In this document: positions 1 through 10,578 of the stretch, in pieces
Layout of the letters: each line of letters opens with the position of its first letter
Position numbering within the stretch: position 1 is the first letter of the stretch
NCBI GenBank assembly: GCA_025558095.1
Contig: JAIVFI010000022.1
Span: 558,001-622,000 of the forward strand
Length of the DNA stretch: 64,000 nt
From: Hyaloraphidium curvatum
Lineage: Eukaryota > Monoblepharomycota > Hyaloraphidiomycetes > Hyaloraphidiales > Hyaloraphidiaceae
Direction of reading: 5' to 3'
Position numbers and translations under genes: made by a program
The notes under the pieces: generated by a model
What the model saw: only the letters and a program-made list of their open reading frames with translations
The model's database searches: none
What the model was told of the DNA's origin: nothing

Positions 1-697
1 CTTCCCTCTGGGACCCAACGCCGGGCCGATCTACATCCGCGAGAACGTCGACGGTAGCATTTGGTTCACTGCCCTGTGGGCATCGGCGCTCGGGAGGATC
101 AAGGACGGCAACCTGACCCTGATCCCCTTGGACCACGCCCCCGGCGGCGGCGAAATCACCGTGCCGTACGATATCGGCGGCAAGCTCTACCACGTCGACG
201 TTTCCGCGGGCGTCAAGCTGCGTGACGCTGGCGGCAAGCAGCTCTCCTCCGCCCTCGCTTCCATCGGCGGCGCCGCGGGGCAGCCCTCCAACCTCCCCAT
301 CGCCGTCGAACCCGACGCCGCCGGAAACATCTGGTGGTCCGAGGAATCCGGCAACTCCATGGGCTTCATCCCCGCCGCCGTCGCCGCCGGTCCCGCCTCG
401 GGGCTCACCAAGGACAACATCCAGGTGCACCCCCTCCCCAACACCGGCTCCAAAGGGGCCGCCCTCCTCGTCACCAAGGAAGGCAGCGTCTGGGTGCAGA
501 CCTACTTCCCCTTCGGCCTGGCCCGGTGGAAGAGCGGCGCGTGGGAGCAGTTCTGGCTGCCCGTGGCCCCCATTCCCGTCGCGCCGTTCTGGCCGACCCC
601 GCATCGGATCGCCAGGGCGCAGGACGGCGCGTTCTGGTTCACGGAGATGAAGGGGGACAGGTTGGGGAGGGTGGCGGTGGATGCGGCTCTCCTGTGA
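1..697 (+). CDS. Streptogramin lyase-like beta-propeller protein (3' end only)
   Basis: The reading frame is open from the left edge (frame 2) to a TGA at 695-697, so only the C-terminal ~230 residues are present. Repeated blade-like motifs are visible: DGSIWFTALWASALGRIKDG near the edge, then GNIWWSEESGNSMGFI, GSVWVQTYFPFGLARW and GAFWFTEMKGDRLGRV. This W-F/W-T/S-E...G-R pattern at ~50-residue spacing is the signature of virginiamycin B lyase-like (Vgb, NHL/SMP-30-type) propellers. Vgb opens streptogramin B lactones, but most fungal homologues are uncharacterised, so the substrate here is unknown. The catalytic histidines cannot be assigned because the N-terminal half is missing. No intron is needed in the visible part. 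Confidence 0.75.
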   Translation, partial: FPLGPNAGPIYIRENVDGSIWFTALWASALGRIKDGNLTLIPLDHAPGGGEITVPYDIGGKLYHVDVSAGVKLRDAGGKQLSSALASIGGAAGQPSNLPIAVEPDAAGNIWWSEESGNSMGFIPAAVAAGPASGLTKDNIQVHPLPNTGSKGAALLVTKEGSVWVQTYFPFGLARWKSGAWEQFWLPVAPIPVAPFWPTPHRIARAQDGAFWFTEMKGDRLGRVAVDAALL

Positions 698-728
698 AGC
701 ACAATACATCCGCCTCCTTCCATCTCTT

Positions 729-2088
729 CTACGATGCCTGTCCCGCGGCCCTGACCGGCGGGATGCCCTTTGCCCTGGCCCTCCAAAACGCCCCCTTTGC
801 CCTCCCCACCGCAATCACCCTGTTCGCCTCGCCGATAGCCCGTTCCTCCCACTCCTTTAGCGCCGCGTCGGAGTCGGGGGCGAACAGCGCCTCGGCGAGC
901 GACACCGCCTCGCGGATGCCCTTGGCCGCGCCCTGCCCCGAGGACGGGGCGGCGGCAGCGAAGGCGTCGCCGAGGAGGACCGCGGGGAGGGAGGGGAAGT
1001 ACGCCTGCCGGGGTCTGCGCGGCGTCGGGCGGTCAGCCAGGGAGCGGCACGGGGCGGGCGGGGAAGCGAGGCACCCACTCAAATTCCCAGCACCCCTGCG
1101 CGGCGATCGCGTCTGACCTGATCGCCGCCTCGAACAATGCCTTCCATTCGGGCGCCCCCTTCAAAGCCGCCTCCGCCTCGTCGAGCAGCCTCTGTGCGGC
1201 CCACTCGGACAGCTGCCCCGCGTAGGTGTTTGCCTCGTGCCGCGTGCCGAACCTGTCCAGCATGAACTTCTGGAACTCTTCGTTCCCGATGTCGTTGATG
1301 TACAGCGAGATTTCGATGCGGGAGGGCGCGCCCTCGGGCACGTGCCCCGAGTCGTCCATGGCGGGCGGGGCGAACCGGAACACCATGTAGGGATACTTGG
1401 GCGTCTCGAACCAGAGGAACCCGGCGGCGGGGTTGAGCGCCGAGAAATAGGCCAGCGTGGCGGGGTCCGCGCTTTCGCGCTCCATGATGGCGCGGAAGAG
1501 CATGTACTCCTTGTAAACTGCCTCGGCGGACTCGTCGGCGAGGAGGAGCTTGCGGAGCTGCGAGCGGAAGCCGTCCGCCACGACGAGCAGGTCGGCGTGC
1601 TCGACGGAGCCGTCGTCGAATTGGACCTCGGGGCCGTTTTCGCTGCGGGAGACGCCCACGGCGTTGCGTCCTGCGGTGAACACCCCGCCCGCGTCCAGAA
1701 AGTCCTTCAGGATCGCGTTGCGGAAGCTGCCGTAGGACAGATCGGCGCCCTTCACCGGCTTTGCCGACGTTGCCAGGATGTGCCCGCCGGCTTCGAACTC
1801 GTACGCCTTCAAATTGCCCTGCATGTCGAGCAGCTGCATGCTCACGGCGGCGCCGGGCGGCGTGTTCCGCGGCGGGTGCGTCGGCGCCAGCTTACCGCCG
1901 AACAGCCTTTCGAGCACGTCCTCGGTCATCGACATGCCCGAGCCGCGGTCACGGAAATCGCGCGAGCGGTCGACGACGCGCACCTCGGCGTCCGTGCCGG
2001 CGGCGCGCGCGGCGCGGAGGGCGGACAGGCCGAAGCTGAGGCCCGCGAGGGAGCCGCCGACGACGAGGATGCGGCGCGGCGGGGCCAT
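729..2088 (-). CDS. FAD-dependent monooxygenase (aromatic hydroxylase-like)
   Basis: Two exons (2088-1075 and 1004-729) joined by a 70-nt GT-AG intron (1074-1005, donor GTGCCT) give 429 residues. The ATG at 2088 is chosen because the FAD-binding Rossmann motif VVGGSLAGLS starts only eight residues later; the frame extends upstream but with no such motif. Exon 2 restores the second FAD motif, GDAF...PSSGQGAAKG (about 350-366), equivalent to the GDAAH-PxxGQG motif of UbiH/PHBH flavoprotein hydroxylases; histidine is replaced by Phe here. The family hydroxylates aromatic or related small substrates with NAD(P)H and O2. Without the intron the frame stops before this motif, which supports the splice. 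Substrate unknown; no clear pathway partners nearby. Confidence 0.85.
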
Positions 2089-2306
2089 CGCGGTCCGGGG
2101 GAGTTGGGAGACACACCAGCCGCAGGGCCCTGGGGCCCGCGAACATTCCCACGCAGCATTGCGAGGTATGCCGGGTGATTGCAAGCGACGTGGTCGGAGG
2201 GTCATCCGGAATGCCGGAAAGACGGGAACGTGATATGGTTTCCGCGTCGGGAGCCTGCTGTACTAGGTGTACTAAAACCGTTCGTGGTCTTCTGAAAGAG
2301 CAACTG

Positions 2307-3250
2307 CTACTGATGCGGCGGCGAGTAATCCATGTACCTCGTGAGCAGAAAGTCCCTCGTCAGCCTCTCGGCCGGTACGGGTTGGCCACCCCCGCCTGGC
2401 CGCCCATCACCCAGTGCGTGCCGGGTTCCTTGCTGCCCTCGATGCAGTCCACGTAGAGGTCGAGAAGCCTGGATGCGGCGGAGGAATCGGCGGCGCAGGT
2501 CAGGTTCCGGCGATGCACCCGGCGCAACGGCCCGACTTTTCGATGGGCGTCCACCCGGCGCCCCCGGCGGTGATGGGTCCCCGCACGGGATCGTTCTGCA
2601 CGGCCTCGGGCGTCGCCAGGCCGATCTTGGGCCAGATATTGGACCAGGTGAGGCCCGGGAGCACGGAGAAGTACCGGCAGCCGCTTTTGAGGTTGTTGGC
2701 GAGGCCCTGCATCTGCCCGATGTACGCGATCTGGCCGGCTTTGGCCACCAGATCTGGATGCCAGCATCGTCGGTGAGACATCCGCAGGCGACCGTGCTCG
2801 ACGGTCCGAAAGGGGCGGTTCCCACAGTAGGTCGCGTCGTTGGCCCCGGCGAGCGGGAAAACGCCGTGTATCCCCGACGTGGACGCGCTGACCACGCACA
2901 CGCCCGCCGTGCCGGTCGTGGCCCAGTGGTGGCTCGCCACATGGCACATCAGCATGGTCCCCCAGAGGTTCCCCACGGTCCCTTCCTTGAGGCGGGAAAA
3001 GTCGCCCGACAGGAGCTCCCTCTCGCTGGCCTTGGTGCTCGTCTCCATGTACCCCGCGTTGGCGACCAGCACGTGCACGTTGCCAAAGGCCTCCAGCGCG
3101 GTGCTGAAGCAGGACCGGATGCTGGAGTCGTCGGCGAGGTCCCGGGTACCTCTTGATGGTGAGCCCTCGAGCGGGGCTAATCGCCTCCAGTGCTTCTTGG
3201 AGGGAAGGGCACGCGGGCGGAAAATCCGAGGAGTGCGGCCGATGAGCACG
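2307..3250 (-). pseudogene. Decayed short-chain dehydrogenase (paralogue of the gene at 27.0-28.1 kb)
   Basis: The translated remnant aligns with the intact SDR at 26999-28085 from VLIGR (3249) to the C-terminus, sharing DDSSIRSCF, VLVANAGY, GNLWGTMLMCHVASHHW, AGQIAYIGQMQGLAN and a last exon reading LYVDCIEGSKEPGTHWVMGG. Lesions are visible. The first exon with the TGGxxxGIG NAD(P)-binding motif is absent. The segment after ATYC is scrambled relative to the intact copy. The last exon carries a one-base deletion near 2375 that moves the true C-terminus (LTRYMDYSPPHQ, stop at 2307) into another frame. The final intron (about 2536-2469) is still recognisable at the same position as in the intact gene. 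Either a 5'-truncated pseudogene or, less likely, partly assembly error. Confidence 0.75.
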
Positions 3251-3663
3251 GCCGCCGATGCATTGGACGATAATCGGCACCTGCGCTTCCCGGGAAAAGC
3301 CGGCGAAGTGGGTCAGAAGAATTGACCCGCCCATCGCGGTGGCGCCGTTCGTGGTCGCCTTGGTTTTTGGGGAACCGGACCGAACTCGAAATCGCGGTTC
3401 AGCCACCGACCGACCGGCCGCGTCCATGCCTTCACGCCCGATCGACTGAAATCGAGCCTGCGAGCCGTCGCGATGATGACTAAAAGGCGAGTTGCCACAG
3501 TTTCTTCCAGCGAATGCCGCGGACCCGTTTTCGGAATTCCCGCTTGGCATCGAATGTTCCACCGCACGTCCGCCTCCGCCGCGGAGTGGCTGATGACATT
3601 CGTCAGGCGCTCTTCCAGCCCAGCCAACTGGTTGTGCAATCGCAAGGTGACCTCGCAGACGGC
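3251..3663. other. Intergenic, no gene seen
   Basis: 413 nt between the decayed dehydrogenase and the start of the membrane protein at 3664. Long antisense frames cross it but carry no family motif. It must contain the promoter of the downstream gene; no convincing core element is visible. Confidence 0.5.
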
Positions 3664-5404
3664 ATGGATACCGCCAGCCTCCCGCCCGAGCCGCCGGCGT
3701 CGCCGCACCCCACGGCGACGCTGTCCTTCGACCGCACGATCGTCCGGGGCCGCGGGGGGGCCGCCGCGCCGGTCCCCGCGACGCCGCACCCGCCACCCCT
3801 CGCGCTGTCCCCATCCGAGGCGCTCTGCGTGTTCCCCACCGGCCCACCATCCGCCGAGGCACCGGGCGACCGCCGCCCGCACCCGCTGGCCGGCCCCCCG
3901 CAGATGAGCCTGAAGGACAAGCACGCCGGCGACGAGGAGGAGCACGCGCGGCGGCCGCCGGCCGAGGTGCCGCTGACCGCCGCGGAGATCGTCGACGGGC
4001 TGGCGCAGTGGCCGGCGCTGCACTCCATGGCCCGCATCAACGTCGCCATGAGCCCGCTGGTCCGCGTCACGGGCTACAGGCTGCTGCTGCAGCCGCTGCT
4101 GTCGATCGCCTTCATCGTCGGCATATGGCGCTTCAACGACCTCGCCTTCGAGCCGCCCTACTTCGGCCGCCGCCAGCTGGTCGTCGGCACCGTCGGCCTC
4201 GTGCTCGGGTACACGCTGCCCGTGCTGGGCATGTCGCTGCTCTCCATCGCCTTTTCCAACATCGCCTACTCCAACGCCATGCTGGGCTCGCATTCGCCGT
4301 TGGCCCCGCTCGTGCGATGGGCCTCGCTGTGCAAGACGGACCCGAAATCGAAGCTGATTCGGCACGTGGAGGGTGGGACATCCGCCACGTCCGCACCATT
4401 CTGCTCGCAAAGCTGACACGCAAACTACAGGTGACGCGCTGTGCTCGTGCCCTCGCCCGGAGTGCGCGGGTGGGCTGCCGGGCCAGGCCGCATTCTTCAG
4501 GGTGCTGGTACCGGTTATTACCTGCCTCGTCGACCTTTTTTGGAACGTCATGGTGGCGTGGACCATGGCTGTGACCTTTGCAAGCGAGACGTGGACCAAC
4601 TGGTGGAGCGCGCTGGTCACCGCGCTTTTCTGTGGGTAGCGCACGTGGCGAAACCGTGTCCGAGGGCTGACTTCGATTGTCCCAGTCGTCGCCATCGGCC
4701 TCATCTACACCGTCCCCACGCACATCGTTTTCTCCTTTCACCGCCCCAGCCTGGCCCTCCTCGGCCTCGTCGACCGCATCCGCTGCCGCGCCAGCGACGA
4801 CCTTGTCAACGACATGCTGGACCGGCACGCCCTCGCCGCCACGGATCCATCGGTCGTCCTCCCGGCGCCCGCCGACGAGCCCTACGTCGCACTGCATCTC
4901 GGCCTCTCCGTTGTATGGCCTAAGCAGGCCCAGGCCGCCGCATCCGGCCGCGAGGGCGTGATGATGATCCTCATTGCCGCGCTGCTGGCCGCCATTATCA
5001 ACTCAGCCGGCGCCGGATGCATCCCCCTCTGGGCCGTCGCGCAGGCGCTCACCGTCGCCGTTTTCACCGCCAACGACCTCGTCTCCATCGCCGCCGCCAA
5101 CGACGGCGTGCGCCGCGTCGCGAGGCTGCACCGAGTGGGGAGGCACCGCTGCCTTTTGCTCCTCGGCCGAGTCGACGTGCGGGAGAATCCGATGGTCAGG
5201 GCGTCGCTGGAGGTGCACGAAAAGGTGCTGGGTGCTTTCGCGGACGCCGATGCGGCGGCCTTGGCGGTGTTCCTTGGGTACGAGGTCACGCCGGGGCTGG
5301 TCAAGACCGCCATCATAACCGCCTCCACGGTTGCGCTCGCGGGGTGGAGCTTGATTCGGGGGGTGGCCGTGGGGTTCTCGCTGGATACCATGTGCCCGTC
5401 CTGA
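3664..5404 (+). CDS. Multi-pass membrane protein, unknown function (paralogue at 35.3 kb)
   Basis: Three exons, 3664-4372, 4431-4631 and 4686-5404, give 542 residues. Introns 4373-4430 (donor GTGGGA, branch CTGAC) and 4632-4685 (donor GTGGGT, branch CTGAC) keep one frame throughout. The N-terminal ~130 residues are Pro/Ala-rich and probably disordered; then come hydrophobic segments around LLSIAFIVGIW, LVVGTVGLVLGYTL, FFRVLVPVITCLVDLFW, VVAIGLIYTV, MMILIAALLAAII and a C-terminal pair. The last segment (LIRGVAVGFSLDTMC) matches the end of the protein at 35312-36790 (ILRGSVAVTLESVC), so these are paralogues. No known family recognised. The ATG at 3664 is the first Met giving an uninterrupted product; a later Met is possible. 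Confidence 0.7.
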
Positions 5405-5490
5405 TGCGGCGGAATGCTTGGGCGGTGGATGTCTTTCGCTCGGAGGGAAACTGCGGGCTGATGCCCGATTGGATGCAATATTGGACCCCG

Positions 5491-6138
5491 CTGCGTGCGA
5501 AGTTTGTAGGCATATGCATACAAGGCTTCGGCGCCGTGTTTTCCACGATCAGACTCGTCGGCTTCCGTCTCCGCCTCCGCGAGAGCCGCCAGCGGCCCCT
5601 CCATCCGCCCCGACTTGCAGCCTGACAACGTGACCAGGTTGCACGTTCCGTACGGTCCCTCGATCAACTGGCGGCGCGGTTCCGAGTCAGCGTTCCGCGC
5701 GCGGCGGGAACCTCTGGCTCCGGCCGACCTTGAGTTCCCCGATTCCGCCTATGGGCAGCATCTTCCCCTCCTTGGCGGTCACGGAGGCGCCGAGCGGCTT
5801 TCTCGGTTCGAGATGGAGGAACGCCGAGAGCGCGCGCGGCCTTCCAAGACCCAAGACCCGAAAGGGAAACCCACCCTGACCTCCGCGTCCGCGCTTTCTT
5901 TGAACTCGTGCTTCAGCGCCGCGCGGAAGAACCCCGAATGGGCGCAGATCACCATGCGGTGGAGCCTGCGCTCGCTCCCGTCTGGCCCGACGACCTTGAT
6001 GTCCGAGTGCTCGCCAGACTCGAGGAAGGAGAGGAACGCCCCGGTCCGGAAGAAGCCTGTGGCGGAGGCAGCTTCGTAGAACACCGTGGCCGCGAGTCCG
6101 GGAGGCGGCGGCGGGGTCGAGGGAGGGGTCTGCGCCAT
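5491..6138 (-). CDS. BTB/POZ-domain protein (3' end unresolved)
   Basis: From ATG 6138 the first exon encodes a short Pro-rich leader and then a classical BTB start: FLESGEHSDIKVVGPDGSER, LHRMVICAHSGFFRAALKHE, FKES...EV (residues ~37-87). BTB domains mediate dimerisation and often act as Cul3 adaptors or in transcription factors. After residue 88 a GTGGGT donor (5874) and an AG at 5669-5668 behind a CGCTGAC branch site would join exon 2 (from 5667), which supplies a plausible final helix ending ALYAYAYKLRTQ. That intron would be 207 nt, long for this window, so the join is tentative. The 3' end must stop before or overlap the convergent gene ending at 5404; I could not locate it. Confidence 0.6.
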
Positions 6139-6390
6139 GGCGGAGACAGGGTGACTGGGTGCCGCAAATCGCGCCGGTTTGGGCAGCTCGTTCCAAATCC
6201 CGAAAAGATTGGGCTAATCCAGCTACAATGCAAATAATTGCCGCCTTTTGCAGCGTCCGACGGCACTGCGACGCGAACGGACGCGAATGCCCGCGATCGC
6301 GTCGCTTTGTTTGTCCGCAGCCCGATTCGGCCCGCGCGGCCGCTTATCGTCGGATTGCGGCGACCCGCGAACGCAAAGCAAACCGGCACG

Positions 6391-7532
6391 ATGGCGTCCT
6401 TCGTGGAGCAGCTGCTGTCCGGCCTCGACCCGGACAGCCTGATGACGATATGGGCGCTATTCGCCTCCCTCGCCTCCGTGGGTCCGTCCGCAGCCCCGCC
6501 GGACCGCCCGCTGATCCCCCCACCGCAGTGGGCCATCGCCATCGAATTCGCGTCAAGATGGCAGTTCCTAGACGCCTCGGCCGACCCGCCGACCGCCGCC
6601 GGCAAAAAGGCGCTGAGGAGGCAGGCGCTCCTCTGTCTGGGGATCGTCGCAGCGTTCGCGCTCTCGGGGGCGCTGCACTCGGGGGCGACGTTCCTGCAGT
6701 TCCGTTCCGTGGACTCGGAGAAGATTGCGGCGTGGGGGATTGATCTGCCGGCGTGGGCGGGGGGGAGGAGGCTGGTGGGTGGCCCCCGGACCGCGCGACT
6801 TGGTCGATTGAGCTGATCCGTGTCTTCATCGGCCGCCAGAACCCCGTCGGCATCCATCGGCTGACGTACAACCTCTCCGTCACGGCGCTCCATGTGCTCC
6901 TCATCTTCTGGTACCACGCGAGGCGGTCGGCGCTCGCCGAGGCCGCGGCCGCCAAGCCCGCCGAGGCCGGCGACGCCGCGCCCGCCACGGGAGCCGGAAT
7001 CCCCTCCCCCTTTCCCGACCTCCTCTCCCTCGTTTCGCTGCTCATCCTGGCCGTCCGCCTGGCCTACCTCTGCCTCCCCCTGCCGCCCCCGCCGGGCATC
7101 CGCACCCCGCTCCCGCTCTTCCGCGTGCTCACCGACCTCCCCGTGCTCTGGGCCGGCATGCTCAACGTCGGCCGCCTGCTCGGCGAGCCCGGCGGCGACA
7201 AGCCGTTCCGCGCGGCGGCGATCGGCACGGCGCTGGCGTGCTTCTTCACTCTGCCGGCTCTCTTGCTGCCGCCCTTCCCCGACAAGGCGCGCGACCCGGA
7301 GGCCGCCAGACAGGTGGCCTTCTTCGAGGCCGCCACGCACGCGATGTACCTCTACGTGATGTGGAACGTGTGCCTCGGCACGCTTTCCAAGGCGGGGGAG
7401 CTCAGGGACGCGGAGGGGGAACAGCCGGGTGGGACGGGTGGGGCGGCGGGGCCGGCGTCGAGGGCCGAGCGGAGGGCAAAGGAGCGGGAGGACGAGAAGA
7501 AGCAGAAGAAGAAGGCTGCCAAGGCGGAGTGA
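6391..7532 (+). CDS. Membrane protein of unknown function
   Basis: Two exons (6391-6774, 6840-7532) with a 65-nt intron (donor GTGGGT, branch CTGAT, acceptor CCAG) give 358 residues. Hydrophobic segments lie at LLCLGIVAAFALSGAL, ALHVLLIFWYH, LLSLVSLLILAVRLAYLCL, AAIGTALACFFTLPALLL and near HAMYLYVMWNV, suggesting five to six membrane passes. The C-terminus is highly charged (about 30 residues of Glu/Lys/Arg ending KKKAAKAE), typical of a cytosolic tail or ER-retrieval-like signal. The ATG at 6391 gives MASFVEQLLSG; upstream frame-compatible ATGs would add an unlikely Arg-rich leader. No family recognised. Confidence 0.65.
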
Positions 7533-7837
7533 AGGTTTGCCTATAGAGGAGGCTGTCTTGCGGCCGCAAATGAACCACGATCGGTCGACTATGGGCCCGG
7601 AGGAGGCTTGCTGCGCGCAAAGGGGACGATTGGTCACGTCCCTGAAGCCCACTGCCACCTTTCGGCCCTCGAGACCCTTTCACCGATTATCAGAACATCC
7701 GAAGCTGCTCCGGATGCCATTCGGCTACGCTTTCCAATATGTTGAGTTCGTCGCCCAGCCGTCGCGGTGCAAGGGCGCTGGGCGCCGAAGTCCCTAGACA
7801 AACGTCACCGGGCCATCCCCCCCACCGGATCCCGGCG
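7533..7837. other. Intergenic, nothing recognised
   Basis: 305 nt between two co-oriented membrane-protein genes. No coding frame with family features, RNA gene or repeat is seen; promoter and terminator functions are assumed only from position. Confidence 0.4.
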
Positions 7838-9961
7838 ATGGCGGCCGCGGCGATGAACGGCGGCTCGCCGCCGTTGACACCGGACACGGTGGTGGCGACG
7901 CCCGTGGACGCGGCGGCGGCGGGGGCCTCCCAAGCGGCGCCGTCGCCCGCGCCGCCCGCCGACCCGAAGGGCGCCGCCGCGGGGGCCGCCGCCGCCGGGG
8001 CCGCCAAAAAGGACGCGCCGAAGAAGGAGCCGCCCGATCCCGTCGCCGACGAGGACCGCTTCTTCATGCACAAGAACTCGCCGTTCTCCATCGCAAACAG
8101 CGTGCGGCTGGGCGAGGCGCACAAGACCGAGGCCGCCGCCTTCGTCGCCTCGGTGTCGGTGCTGTTCGACATCTGCGCGATTGGCATGGTGCTGGCCTGC
8201 ACCGTCGGCCTGGCGACCGGGAACGCCGGGCTGGCGTGGACCGTTTACTCCAACGCGACCTACCTCACCGCTACCCAGGTCGACGTCGCCTGGGGCGCCT
8301 GGAACTACTGCTTCGCACCCGGCGGGTTGAACTTTGCCGGGGCCAGATGTCCGATGTTCTTCCAGCAGTCGTGGGCCACGCAGAATTTTAGCCAGGCCTA
8401 CCTCGTCACCCCGTTCCCCCTTGCCTTGGTGGGTGGTTCCGTTGCCTCGCGTGCGTCCTCGCTGATCTTGGCTCGCGGCGCCTTTCCCGTCGAGCAGCTC
8501 TGCGTATTTGCCCTCTTCACCACCCCCTTCTTCATCTGCACCAACGTCGAGGGGCTCAAGGCCTTTATCCTGGCGGCGGCCGCCGCCTCCTTTGCCCTGG
8601 TCACCTGGATCGCCGCCTTTGTCATGGTTGTCTTGCAGCTCCCTAAGGTGGGGCCGCTGATATCACCTTACGTCAGGTGGTTCTATGGCTCCGGTTTCAA
8701 CGGTGGGTCGTGAAGTCGAGCTGATCCGTGAGCGAAAGACACCTGACCCGCGTGCTCGTGTTCTCCAGTGGCCTGTGCCACTTGCGGCATGATAGGAATC
8801 TCCGCCATCATGAAGATCTGGGCCACGGCTTTCTACATGCGGCATTACCGGGAGGAGGCCGAAATGCGGGCCAAGAAGGCGGAGGAGGAGCGCAAGGAGC
8901 AGGAGCTCCGCGAGCAAGAGGCCGCGGAGCGCGCCCGCGTGGCCTCGGAGATGGCCCAGGCCCGGCGCGCCTCGCTGGCGAACATCGACCCCGCCGACGA
9001 CCCGTACGGGAACCGGCTGGCCATGCTCCAGTCGATGGGGCCCGAGGCCTTCTCCTCCACCTTCGGCTCCACCTCCACCCTGGCTCCCTGGGCCAACGCC
9101 TCCCTCAATCCCTACGCGGGCAACGGCTCGCTGAACCCCTACCTGGCCAACGCCTCCCTCAACCCCTACGCCGCCAACGCCTCTCTCAGCCCTTACGGCA
9201 ACGCCGCCGCCGTCCGCGCCGCCTCCATGGCCCGCGCCAACGGCCAAAGCGCGCTCGCCCTCCCATCTGGCCCACTCCCGCCCGCCGACCCCTCCGCCTT
9301 CCTCGACACCCTGCCCCCGGAGCTCAAGGCCGCCGCCGACGCGCAGATCCGCACGCAGCTCGAGGCCTATGCCCCCGCGATCGCTGACCACGTCCGCGCG
9401 GTGCTCCCCGGCGCCCCCGCCGAGGCGCAGCAGGCCGCGTATGAGAGCGCGATGGGACAGTACGCGGACCAGCTGCGGGCGCACCAGGCCGCGAGCGTGA
9501 TGGGGAGCACGATGCAGCTGGGTGGTGGGTTGCCGGTTGGGCCGGGGGCGTCGGTGGTGATGCCCACGCCGTCTGGATGGTTGGGGCCGCCGAGCGTGGG
9601 GATGGGGATGGGGCCGGGGACGAGCGTGCCGAGCCTCGGGCCGCCCGGCATGCGGTACGGCTCGCCCCCTGCGGGCATGGGCTACCCCGCCACAGGCTAT
9701 CCGGCCGCCTACGGCAGCCCCGCCGCGGTGCAGGGCTTCCCCGGCCCGTCGCCGTCGCCCTACGGCGGATCCACCAGCGCCTACGCGGCGGCGGGGTACG
9801 GCACCCCGCCGCCGTCGTCGAGCCCGGCGAACGGGGCAACGTCGGGGTCGACGATCAACACGGGGAGCCCGGGCGTGCCTGACACCGGGGCAGGATATGC
9901 CGGGCAGGGGGGGCAGGGGTACGGGTCGGGGGATCGGTATGGGTCGGCGGCGCCGGGGTAA
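7838..9961 (+). CDS. Tetraspan-like membrane protein with coiled coil and Gly/Pro/Tyr-rich tail
   Basis: Exons 7838-8702 and 8769-9961, joined by a 66-nt intron (donor GTGGGT, branch CTGAC), encode 685 residues. An Ala/Pro-rich leader of ~65 residues precedes four hydrophobic stretches (FDICAIGMVLACTVGLATG, PFPLALVGGSV, LCVFALFTTPFFI, AFVMVVLQL) and a fifth after the intron (MIGISAIMKIWATAF). A charged helix follows immediately (REEAEMRAKKAEEERKEQE), probably coiled coil. Next comes a short tandem repeat with the unit NASLNPY (about four copies around residues 400-435), and a long Gly/Pro/Tyr/Ser-rich tail. The topology resembles SUR7/MARVEL-type cortical proteins, but no signature residues confirm that. 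Probably a plasma-membrane or eisosome-like scaffold; function unknown. Confidence 0.65.
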
Positions 9962-10225
9962 TGGGCTATTTATCTATGTAGGCAGCTGGGTAATCTATGT
10001 CGGTGCTGTGGACATCTTTGCGCGGTGAACGGATTGGCTCGGAGGTTTGCGGGCGGGTCCTGGCAGAAAACTCGCCCTCGGGCATGGCAGATGATTCCCG
10101 AAATGGATATTGCAGACAGCCACGATGCGAGTTATGTACAGGATGCGGCCGAACCCCCGGACGACCGCGGTCATATGTCCATGCGAAGCAGTGTCTCTCG
10201 GGCCCCACGCCTCTCCGCCCGAACC

Positions 10226-10578
10226 TCAGATCTTGAGCTCCTCCAGCTCCAGCTCCACCCGCTTCGCCTTCTCGGCCTCCATCTCTGGGCTGGCCGGCCC
10301 CGCGACCGCCGGCCTCAGCCGAGGCGACCGGTTCAGCAGCGCCGGAACGAAGGCGTCCCTCCCCGGCGCCGGCTCCGGGTCGTCCGGCGGCGGCGTGGGC
10401 GGTTTCTGGTCGTGAGAGCGGCACGCAGAGGAGCAGTACAGCCTGTTTGCCTGCGGGACGGACGGCCGCGTCATGCTCGGAGTTGCGTTGCGAAAGGCGG
10501 GACGGGCGGCACCTCGACGTCGGTCAGGGCCAGCTGCCGCTCGCAGCGGAGGCACCACGAATGCAGGTACTCCGCCAT
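10226..10578 (-). CDS. Ecl1-like small zinc-binding protein
   Basis: Two exons (10578-10513 and 10450-10226), intron 10512-10451 (62 nt, donor GTGCCG), give 96 residues. Exon 1 reads MAEYLHSWCLRCERQLAL and exon 2 opens with ANRLYCSSACRSHD. The CxxC ... YCSxxCR..D layout within ~40 residues is that of the fungal Ecl1/2/3 family (extender of chronological lifespan), small zinc-binding proteins that act as nutrient-stress regulators in fission yeast. The remainder is Pro-rich and ends in a short charged helix (MEAEKAKRVELELEELKI). This gene is only visible once the intron is removed. The family match rests on the cysteine pattern, so it is likely but not certain. Confidence 0.6.

Noticed and set aside
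3313-4704. 463-residue minus-strand open frame opposite the membrane protein
   Set aside because: Arg/Gly/Pro-rich composition without any motif; the plus strand gives hydrophobic segments, in-phase introns and a paralogue.
5949-7658. 569-residue minus-strand frame
   Set aside because: It crosses a spliced membrane-protein gene and the BTB exon in the wrong frame; Arg/Pro runs only, a by-product of high G+C.
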